A stretch of DNA of 5,949 nt from Sulfurovum sp. Lineage in GTDB: Bacteria > Campylobacterota > Campylobacteria > Campylobacterales > Sulfurovaceae. The stretch spans positions 1 to 5,949 of the forward strand of contig DAOUPF010000097.1 of the NCBI GenBank assembly GCA_030626265.1, given 5' to 3'. A model generated the notes under the pieces. It was not told the DNA's origin. It worked only from the letters and a program-made list of their open reading frames with translations, and searched no databases. This document shows, piece by piece, positions 1 to 4,503 of the stretch (position 1 is the first letter of the stretch; each line of letters opens with the position of its first letter). A program made the translations under genes and the position numbers.

Positions 1-176
1 AAGAACTCATCTCTACCACCAGATGGTAGATATGTTTTTGCGGCACGGATAACATCGTTTTCCGTTAAGCCTCTCTCTTTCATTACTTTTTCCAAAGCCC
101 CTGCACCAAAAGCTGTTGAAGCAGCTATTGTAGAACCTAGTAAGAGTGCTGAAATTTTATTCAACTTATAATTCAT
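1..176 (-). CDS. nosZ: Nitrous oxide reductase NosZ, N-terminal fragment (clade II type)
   Basis: Only the first 58 codons are in the window; the gene runs off the left edge. The ATG at 176 follows a strong AAGGAG Shine-Dalgarno five bases upstream. The protein opens with MNYKLNKIS, then a hydrophobic stretch and small residues (about residues 8-26, ending STAFGAGA), a Sec-type signal peptide with no twin-arginine motif. The mature start has ALEKVMKERGLTE and then a GGRDEF motif near residues 53-58, which I recognise as the beginning of epsilonproteobacterial NosZ. The family is the periplasmic multicopper enzyme that reduces N2O to N2; clade II forms use Sec export, unlike Tat-exported clade I. 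No copper ligands or C-terminal haem domain can be seen here. The leader carries a class II FNR-like promoter. The call depends on motif memory over a short stretch, so the remainder of the gene should confirm it. Confidence 0.85.
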   Translation of the reverse strand, partial: MNYKLNKISALLLGSTIAASTAFGAGALEKVMKERGLTENDVIRAAKTYLPSGGRDEF

Positions 177-177
177 C

Positions 178-237
178 TTTTCTCCTTAGATTTTTTTAAG
201 TTTATTACAAAACAACGCCTTTGTAACAATACTTAAC
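178..237 (-). other. nosZ 5' untranslated leader with small hairpin
   Basis: If transcription starts near 237, as the promoter geometry predicts, nosZ has a leader of about 60 nt. It contains an inverted repeat, TTACAAA (205-211) and TTTGTAA (220-226), a 7-bp stem with an 8-nt loop, and the ribosome binding site at 182-187. The stem is AT-rich and could be an mRNA-stabilising hairpin or a secondary operator. Nothing in it identifies a known riboswitch. Confidence 0.35.
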
Positions 238-243
238 GAAATG

Positions 244-285
244 ATTATAGTATATTTGGAAGTATTAAAATATGACCTAGGTCAA
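244..285 (-). promoter_or_regulatory. nosZ promoter with Crp/Fnr-type operator, class II geometry
   Basis: Read on the minus strand, TTGACCTAGGTCAT (285-272) contains the perfect 12-bp palindrome TGACCTAGGTCA (273-284), one mismatch from the TTGAC-N4-GTCAA form of FNR/DNR/Nss boxes. A perfect TATAAT lies at 249-244. The palindrome centre (278.5) is 32 bp from the centre of the -10, which places it at -41.5 relative to a start near 237. This is the classic spacing of class II activation by FNR-family proteins. There is no good -35 hexamer, as expected when an activator replaces it. The regulator encoded at 1216-1884 is the obvious local candidate. Confidence 0.72.
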
Positions 286-299
286 ATTGTTAAATCTTT

Positions 300-1223
300 T
301 TAACATTTAATCAATTTTTCTAAATCTTTTTTGATATTTGTTAGTTTATCAGTCAAGTTCATCAGAGTGTCCAAAGAATCAATAACCACATCTTCTTTTT
401 GTGATAGCTCTTCTCCCTCTTCATCTTGCATTTTAGATAACAAAGAGATAAAGTCCTCTATATTTTTCTCTACCTCTTCAAGGGCTTCTGTTGTATGTTC
501 TATGGACTTAGTAGAGTACTCTATAGAGCTATTAATCTTATCTACTAAATGATTAAAGTTTTTAGTAGCTTCTATTAAGCCTTCATCCGCCTCAATCTCT
601 TCTATCGGTTCAAGTCCTTGTATAGTAGAGCTTTGTATAATATTTTCTGAAGTTGTAGTAAATTTTTGTATAAATGCTATCACTTCCCTTACTTGAGTAA
701 ATAGATAGATAAGTAGAGAAATCAAGATAAAAAATAGCAGATACTGTATATTTTTGTAGATACTTATAGTTTTGCAATGATCTTTTTGATGCTGATTGAT
801 AAACTTATCAAACTCCATTATTAGTTTGAGGTTTTTATTATATATATTATTCACAACCTCCTCTGTTACCATTGAACCGTATGTAGTAGTGACTTTTTGT
901 TGCTCTTTAAATTTTTCTACAGAGAGATAAAACTCATTCCATAGTTTTACAACAGCATCATTTTTATTTATTCCTTCTTCTTTATGAGATTTGTTTTCCA
1001 AGAATTTCTCTATATTTATATCTAGCTCTTTAGATGAACCACCTCTATTTCTATGAAGATACAATATAGACTTTGATATCTCTTGAGTGTATGATTTTTG
1101 TTCATTGATAACACCTAGTGAAGTTATATTGGCTCTGTTTTGAGTGGAGATATAGTTAAAGAGCAGAGCTAAAAATATAGATAGCAAAAATATCAAAACA
1201 CCAACCACTTTTATCTTATTCAT
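300..1223 (-). CDS. Two-TM sensor-like membrane protein with PilJ/NarX-type periplasmic domain, no output domain
   Basis: A 307-residue protein with an N-terminal membrane helix (about 5-24), a largely charged helical periplasmic domain (25-158), a second helix (about 159-176) and a cytoplasmic tail of about 130 residues that looks like coiled coil. The segment after TM1, with SLGVINEQKSYTQEISK, resembles the P-box-like first helix of NarX/PilJ-type (type IV pili methyl-accepting transducer N-terminal) sensor modules. No HAMP, histidine kinase, GGDEF or chemoreceptor signalling tip can be seen. The ATG at 1223 follows AAGGAG and lies 8 bases inside the end of the upstream Crp/Fnr gene, so the two are probably translationally coupled. 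nosZ follows on the same strand after 123 bp. I infer a sensory partner for the regulator or the nos system, possibly for nitrogen oxides; the ligand is unknown. The family match is moderate. Confidence 0.75.
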   Translation of the reverse strand: MNKIKVVGVLIFLLSIFLALLFNYISTQNRANITSLGVINEQKSYTQEISKSILYLHRNRGGSSKELDINIEKFLENKSHKEEGINKNDAVVKLWNEFYLSVEKFKEQQKVTTTYGSMVTEEVVNNIYNKNLKLIMEFDKFINQHQKDHCKTISIYKNIQYLLFFILISLLIYLFTQVREVIAFIQKFTTTSENIIQSSTIQGLEPIEEIEADEGLIEATKNFNHLVDKINSSIEYSTKSIEHTTEALEEVEKNIEDFISLLSKMQDEEGEELSQKEDVVIDSLDTLMNLTDKLTNIKKDLEKLIKC

Positions 1224-1884
1224 CTTCTAGCTCCTTATATATTTTTTCTAACTGAACTCTCTGAAGTACTTTAACCTCTCCATGAAAGATATCGATGATA
1301 CCATCTCTCTTTAATCTATTCAATACCCGAGATAGAGTTGCTGGTTGCATGTGGAGCATGGCAGATACATCATACCTCTTGAGTTTGTTAAACATACCAA
1401 TATCCGTAGCTAACATCATAGCAACTTTTGATACAGAATCAAAGATAAACTCTCTATCAACTAAGTCCTGTAACTGCTTTGATTGTATTATTATCTCTTT
1501 GGCAAGTTCGGTACATAAAACTCCATTATCCAAAAAGTGCTCTTTGAACTTAGGATATTCTATGCTTAATATTTTGGAGTCTTCAATCAATATAATGTTC
1601 GAGTAAGAAATCAAATAATCATCTTCAAATGTAGATAATTCAGAAACTATTCTATCTGCATATATATGATATAGGAAAGTTTCATTACCATGTTTATCAA
1701 TTTTGTATGCCTTAGCCAGACCATCTACCAAAAAAAGAAGTCTATCTGTTTTACTTTTTTCATAATGCAATACATACTCATTCTTGTAGTTCCTTATAGA
1801 ACAGATAGAGATAAGCTTATCTATCTGCTCTTCATTTAAAGAGCTAAAAAAATTCAATGAGCGAATGATATTTTCTATAGGCAA
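1216..1884 (-). CDS. Crp/Fnr-family transcriptional regulator
   Basis: A 222-residue protein: beta-roll effector domain (about 10-115), dimer helix (about 116-145) and C-terminal winged helix-turn-helix (about 147-210). The recognition helix reads QPATLSRVLNRLKRDG, with the T-x-S-R core (Thr183, Ser185, Arg186) of FNR-type readers. Only two cysteines occur (28 and 124), so there is no FNR-type [4Fe-4S] cluster. The Arg-Ser cAMP-contact pair of Crp is also absent, so it is neither classical Fnr nor Crp. DNR/Nss-like nitrogen-oxide regulators, known from Wolinella and Campylobacter, are the best analogy. The start is TTG at 1884: an in-frame TAA lies six codons upstream and no ATG precedes the effector domain, which fits the usual Crp-family start. 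Only a weak AAAGAG precedes it. It forms an operon with the sensor gene at 300-1223 and lies upstream of nosZ. Confidence 0.9.
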   Translation of the reverse strand: MPIENIIRSLNFFSSLNEEQIDKLISICSIRNYKNEYVLHYEKSKTDRLLFLVDGLAKAYKIDKHGNETFLYHIYADRIVSELSTFEDDYLISYSNIILIEDSKILSIEYPKFKEHFLDNGVLCTELAKEIIIQSKQLQDLVDREFIFDSVSKVAMMLATDIGMFNKLKRYDVSAMLHMQPATLSRVLNRLKRDGIIDIFHGEVKVLQRVQLEKIYKELEDE

Positions 1885-1905
1885 TATAAGACTCTTTTTT
1901 TATTT

Positions 1906-1947
1906 ATAATAGTATATTTGATATCTGTTTATATTGACATAAATCAT
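1906..1947 (-). promoter_or_regulatory. Candidate promoter of the Crp/Fnr gene with FNR-like box
   Basis: TTGACATAAATCAT (1934-1947, as read on the plus strand) matches TTGAY-N4-RTCAA at nine of ten positions. Its centre (1940.5) is 32 bp from the centre of TATTAT, read on the minus strand at 1911-1906, so the box sits at -41.5 from a start near 1899. This is the same geometry as at nosZ and suggests autoregulation or control by another Crp/Fnr protein. An alternative -10, TATACT at 1916-1911, overlaps it and would not give class II spacing. AT-rich DNA makes -10 matches cheap, so confidence is moderate. Confidence 0.5.
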
Positions 1948-2150
1948 CTTAATTCTTATATAAAAACCTATTATCTAACTTTTTTTATTTACCTCATCTT
2001 GACTAGACTTCATCCAGCCTGATTTTATCTCACCTTTACTTTAACCAGTTTACTACAAAAAGCCCCAAATTATTTGGGTCTATAGGTATCCTAGTAGAAA
2101 ATACTCCTCTTCATCTAGCGTTTTACCTTATTTAAATCAACTTAATATTT
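1948..2150. other. Intergenic region between nifU-like gene and crp/fnr gene
   Basis: About 200 bases without a convincing gene on either strand. The only feature I can support is the minus-strand terminator near 2056-2078. The remainder is pyrimidine-rich on the plus strand, and no repeat, tRNA or conserved RNA is evident. Confidence 0.6.
2056..2078 (-). terminator. Intrinsic terminator downstream of the NifU-like gene
   Basis: On the minus strand CCCAAA-TAA-TTTGGG (2078-2064) forms a 6-bp stem with a 3-nt loop, followed after GC by a run of five T residues (2060-2056). This is the layout of a rho-independent terminator and it lies about 70 bases past the stop of the NifU-like gene. It also insulates the crp/fnr operon from read-through. 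Confidence 0.7.
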
Positions 2151-2498
2151 TCAAGCAAATATTTTTTTTACTTTACTCATAATGCTTTCTTTTGGTGGCT
2201 TTGGCTCTTCTACTGGAGCGAAATAACTATTAGGAAGTTCATTTTCTGCTTTTCCATCTACATTGATTACCAAAAGCTCAGGGTGAATCAGATTTCTAAG
2301 CTCTCTTCTGACTACCATATTGGTGGTCATTAAGCTCATTGAACATCCACTACATGTGCCTACTAACTCTATGTATATTACAGAGTCTTTTACTCCCAAG
2401 AGACTAATGCCTCCTCCATGAGAGTTGACATAAGTACTAACTTGCGGAAGAGTATTTTTCACTGCAAAATAAAGCTCTTCATCTGAAAATGGTATCAT
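2151..2498 (-). CDS. NifU C-terminal-domain (Nfu-type) iron-sulfur protein
   Basis: A 115-residue protein that is essentially one NifU C-terminal domain. Visible hallmarks are the HGGGISLLGV strand region (about 27-36) and the GTCSGCSMS motif with Cys49 and Cys52, the CxxC pair that binds a bridging Fe-S cluster in Nfu proteins; the helix that follows (about 56-70) is also typical. Family members scaffold or carry Fe-S clusters in the cytoplasm for delivery to apo-proteins. A tail of about 30 residues (from about 86) with a proline-rich section and a basic C-terminus, MSKVKKIFA, lies beyond the usual fold. The ATG at 2498 follows AAGGAT at good distance. It is a single-gene unit ended by the terminator at 2056-2078 and is divergent from the riboswitch-controlled gene. 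No IscU-type N-terminal domain is present, so it is Nfu-like, not full NifU. Its exact client is unknown. Confidence 0.88.
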   Translation of the reverse strand: MIPFSDEELYFAVKNTLPQVSTYVNSHGGGISLLGVKDSVIYIELVGTCSGCSMSLMTTNMVVRRELRNLIHPELLVINVDGKAENELPNSYFAPVEEPKPPKESIMSKVKKIFA

Positions 2499-2521
2499 CT
2501 GTTATCCTTTTATAATCTTAA

Positions 2522-2549
2522 ATTATATGATATATTTGAATGTATTATA
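2522..2549 (-). promoter_or_regulatory. Candidate -10 elements of the NifU-like gene
   Basis: Two perfect TATAAT hexamers on the minus strand (2527-2522 and 2549-2544) lie 24 and 46 bases upstream of the ATG. Neither has a good -35 hexamer; epsilonproteobacterial promoters often lack one. The sequence alone does not tell which, if either, is used. Confidence 0.35.
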
Positions 2550-2590
2550 AGATAAATCTTCTTTAATCAGACTAAAATTATCCTATATAT

Positions 2591-2600
2591 ACATATATGT
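2591..2600. repeat. Perfect 10-bp palindrome ACATATATGT in divergent intergenic region
   Basis: ACATATATGT reads the same on both strands and lies between the two divergent transcription units, about 60 bp upstream of the -35 of the riboswitch promoter. It could be a small operator, but a palindrome this short in such AT-rich DNA can easily be chance. Confidence 0.25.
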
Positions 2601-2652
2601 TCATATCGTAACTGCTATATACTTAAATCATCTATATCATTTTTCTTCTCTA

Positions 2653-2681
2653 TTGACAACAAAAAATAAAAATGATATACT
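2653..2681 (+). promoter_or_regulatory. Near-consensus sigma-70 promoter of the riboswitch leader
   Basis: TTGACA (2653-2658), a 17-bp spacer and TATACT (2676-2681) make an almost ideal sigma-70 promoter, predicting a start near 2688. The start would fall within a base or two of the first conserved riboswitch nucleotide, so the promoter practically abuts the aptamer. Confidence 0.78.
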
Positions 2682-2685
2682 CTAT

Positions 2686-2750
2686 ATAGCCAAACTTACT
2701 GCGAAGTAGGGACGGAAAGCCATGTGTCTCTCTGAGATTGACAGGTTACC
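2686..2750 (+). promoter_or_regulatory. Cyclic-di-GMP-I (GEMM-I) riboswitch aptamer, divergent short form
   Basis: The stretch GCCAAAC ... GGGACGGAAAGCC ... CAGGTTACC carries the GEMM-I signature in order. P1b pairs CTTACT (2695-2700) with AGTAGG (2705-2710) around a GCGA tetraloop. In Vc2 numbering the ligand contacts are kept: G20 is G2689, A47 is A2716 and C92 is C2749. The G21-C46 pair of Vc2 appears as C2690-G2715, a compensatory swap. P2 is reduced to about TCTC/GAGA (2727-2730 with 2734-2737) with a 3-nt loop. The G at position 20 predicts cyclic-di-GMP over cGAMP. The aptamer lies between an excellent promoter and the gene at 2830, as a cis-regulator should. The exact 5' boundary is uncertain. 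Confidence 0.85.
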
Positions 2751-2829
2751 AAATGAGATTTGCAATTTTCTATTCTTATTTGTCCTCTTGTATTTTTTCT
2801 CAGATATTTTTTGTTATAAAGGATTTTTG
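2751..2829 (+). promoter_or_regulatory. Presumed riboswitch expression platform and ribosome binding site
   Basis: The 79 bases between aptamer and start codon contain a small hairpin CAAAT-GAG-ATTTG (2750-2762), a TCTCAGA segment (2798-2804) followed by a six-T run (2807-2812), and the AAAGGA Shine-Dalgarno (2818-2823). TCTCAGA is fully complementary to TCTGAGA (2731-2737) of riboswitch stem P2, a plausible switch pairing. TCCT (2783-2786) could also pair with AGGA of the Shine-Dalgarno. Whether control is by termination or by ribosome access cannot be decided by eye. Confidence 0.4.
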
Positions 2830-3633
2830 ATGAAACTATTTAAAAAAGTTAGTTTTTTGGGCTTAGTGCTTATTCTAAATACTATTAATATTCAAGGTAA
2901 TGAACTTAAAAAGAATCTGGATGCTGTTTTAGGGTTTGGTGGACAAATGTCTAATATAAGAGCCATGCTTGAGACTTACTCTCTATTGGGTATGAATGTA
3001 TCATTTCGTCATCCTGATGAGAAACTAAAAGCCAGTATATTGGAATATGAAACCCTACTAGATACTGTAGAGAAAGACTTCCAAGATGAATTTATCCAAA
3101 AAAGTGTAGCCAAGAGTAGAGTAGCATGGAAACCAGTCAATAAAGCACTTCATACTGCTCTAGAGCATGTAGGCAAAGAGAGTATGAAAGATAATGCTAT
3201 ATTCATTCATGGTAATATCCGTTCTGTCATCAAAGAGATGTCAGCTATGAAAAAATATCTTCTAGATAAGATGAAAGTAAAAAACAGTGATAATCTAAAT
3301 GCCTCCATAGAGATAGGTGCATCTGCGAGAAGGCTCTCATCCCACTACATGATGAGACTATGGGATTTAGATGATCCTACTATTGAAGAACACTGGAATA
3401 ATGGAGTAAAAATTTATACAAATTCTGTTGCGATACTAAAAAAATCTTCTTTTGTCAAAGATCCTGTATTTAAAAAACTTCTAGATGACTGTGATATAAA
3501 ACTTAAATACTTTAAGATAGTAGGGGATCTTCCTGATTTGAAGACCCCTGCTCTTATTAATAAAAGTGCTGAAGATGTATTTAACAATGCCAATAAAATG
3601 TCTGAAATAATTTTAGATAATATGACTAAATAA
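2830..3633 (+). CDS. Exported PilJ-repeat (type IV pili methyl-accepting transducer N-terminal-like) protein
   Basis: A 267-residue protein. The ATG at 2830 is chosen because AAAGGA lies seven bases before it and a clean Sec signal peptide follows (MKLFKK, then SFLGLVLILN, cleavage near INIQG-NE). An in-frame ATG at 2722 lies inside the riboswitch and is rejected. The mature part is all-helical with no transmembrane helix or lipobox, so it is probably periplasmic. Two related halves are seen: one from about 36 (GFGGQMSNIRAMLETYSLLGM) and one from about 160 (IGASARRLSSHYMMRLWDL). Both resemble the AGxQRMLSQRM helix of PilJ-type sensor domains, although the second is degenerate. There are no enzyme motifs. 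Control by a c-di-GMP riboswitch suggests a surface or motility/biofilm-linked role, perhaps ligand sensing in the periplasm; this is inference. It is a single gene converging on the kinase gene at 3665. Confidence 0.8.
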   Translation: MKLFKKVSFLGLVLILNTINIQGNELKKNLDAVLGFGGQMSNIRAMLETYSLLGMNVSFRHPDEKLKASILEYETLLDTVEKDFQDEFIQKSVAKSRVAWKPVNKALHTALEHVGKESMKDNAIFIHGNIRSVIKEMSAMKKYLLDKMKVKNSDNLNASIEIGASARRLSSHYMMRLWDLDDPTIEEHWNNGVKIYTNSVAILKKSSFVKDPVFKKLLDDCDIKLKYFKIVGDLPDLKTPALINKSAEDVFNNANKMSEIILDNMTK

Positions 3634-3650
3634 GTGGGGTTGTGAGGAAA

Positions 3651-3697
3651 GTTGCATTGGACTATCAGTCAACAACTCTCTGAAAATTCAGTGCAAC
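3651..3697. terminator. Long stem-loop at convergent gene ends, possible terminator or 3' hairpin
   Basis: GTTGCATTGGA (3651-3661) pairs with TTTCAGTGCAAC-type sequence (3687-3697): eleven pairs including two G-T wobbles. An inner TCAG/CTGA stem (3665-3668 with 3680-3683) adds to it. It spans the stop codon of the kinase gene and lies 17 bases past the stop of the PilJ-like gene, so it could serve both transcripts. Neither side has a real U-run, so it is not a canonical intrinsic terminator. Confidence 0.35.
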
Positions 3698-4501
3698 CAA
3701 AGTGCCCTCTCCTATTTTGGATGTAATTTTTATACCGATATCTGCCTTATCGCAGTATCTCTTAACTAGTGCCATACCTATGCCCTCTCCACCTATACTA
3801 CCATCATACTGATAATATCTCTCATATATCCGTAGTATCTGTGTCTCATCCATACCTGCTCCACTATCACGGATATCCAATATACTGTCTGACAAAGATA
3901 CTGTTATATCTTTATCAAGATCTGAAAACTTCATAGCATTTTCTAGTATATTGTCGAGCACTTGCTCTAGCCCTATCTTATCTACCTCTATCATAGTAAT
4001 CTCTGTAGACACTTCAAAGCTATTTCGACCTAACTCTTGGAGTAATGCTACTCTCTCAGTTATCACTTGTGCTACGTCAAAAATCTCTTTTTCTATAGGT
4101 AGTATCTCTTTTCTGATGCTATATGACAGCTCCTCATATAGTCGTCTTAGACGGATAGTAGCTGCTCCTATACGTGATAAGCGTTTTTGATTTTTTATAT
4201 CAGAGATGGTTTTTTTGAGCATTGAGGCATTGGCATCTATGGTAGATAGAGGTAAGTTTATCTCATGAAGGATTTCTCTTGTGATATGTGATAGTCTCTC
4301 ATCTTGGCTCTCTTTTTGTTCTACTAAGTCTAGTATAACTATATAACCAGATAATCCTGATGCCAATACAAACATCACAGAAGCTATGATGAAATTTAAC
4401 TGACTAAAACCTAAATGAGATAGAAACAGATACAGCACAGTAAGCAACAAAAAATTGACAACTGCAAATAGAAACAGTGAAATAATTAATGATTTTTTGA
4501 T
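3665..4501 (-). CDS. Membrane sensor histidine kinase, start codon noncanonical
   Basis: Numbered from the proposed start at 4501 the protein has 278 residues: two membrane helices (about 5-26 and 34-58) joined by a very short loop, then DHp and HATPase domains. The phospho-acceptor is His79 in LHEINLPLST. The N-box is DNILENAMKF (about 183-192), the G1 box DIRDSGAGMD (Asp212 and following) and the G2 box GGEGIGMALVKRY (from about 237). All catalytic boxes are intact. The tiny extracytoplasmic loop suggests sensing within the membrane. The first canonical start, TTG at 4450, would cut TM1 in half and has no Shine-Dalgarno. The frame stays open to the end of the response regulator gene, where AAAGG (4513-4509) precedes ATA and ATC codons at 4504 and 4501. 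I place the start there with low certainty. It is the partner of the adjacent regulator, with almost no gap. Confidence 0.88.
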   Translation of the reverse strand: MKKSLIISLFLFAVVNFLLLTVLYLFLSHLGFSQLNFIIASVMFVLASGLSGYIVILDLVEQKESQDERLSHITREILHEINLPLSTIDANASMLKKTISDIKNQKRLSRIGAATIRLRRLYEELSYSIRKEILPIEKEIFDVAQVITERVALLQELGRNSFEVSTEITMIEVDKIGLEQVLDNILENAMKFSDLDKDITVSLSDSILDIRDSGAGMDETQILRIYERYYQYDGSIGGEGIGMALVKRYCDKADIGIKITSKIGEGTLVALNFQRVVD

Positions 4502-4503
4502 TA

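Noticed and set aside
331..552. Plus-strand open frames opposite the sensor, regulator, kinase and response regulator genes (for example 331-552, 1295-1606, 3951-4190, 4889-5251)
   Set aside because: Low-complexity Ser-rich or compositionally odd antisense frames without ribosome sites or recognisable domains; they lie within clear genes on the other strand.
1934..1962. Plus-strand promoter TTGACA-N17-TATATA
   Set aside because: Good match, but no gene or recognisable RNA follows on the plus strand before the nifU-like gene, which is antisense; TTGACA is better explained as part of the FNR-like box.
1948..2150. Small RNA or short gene in the gap before the crp/fnr operon
   Set aside because: Apart from the terminator there is no ribosome site with a sensible frame and no conserved RNA motif.
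2722..2829. N-terminal extension of the PilJ-like protein starting at the ATG at 2722
   Set aside because: This ATG lies inside the conserved riboswitch core (GCCATG), has no Shine-Dalgarno, and would put 36 odd residues before a clean signal peptide that has its own ribosome binding site.
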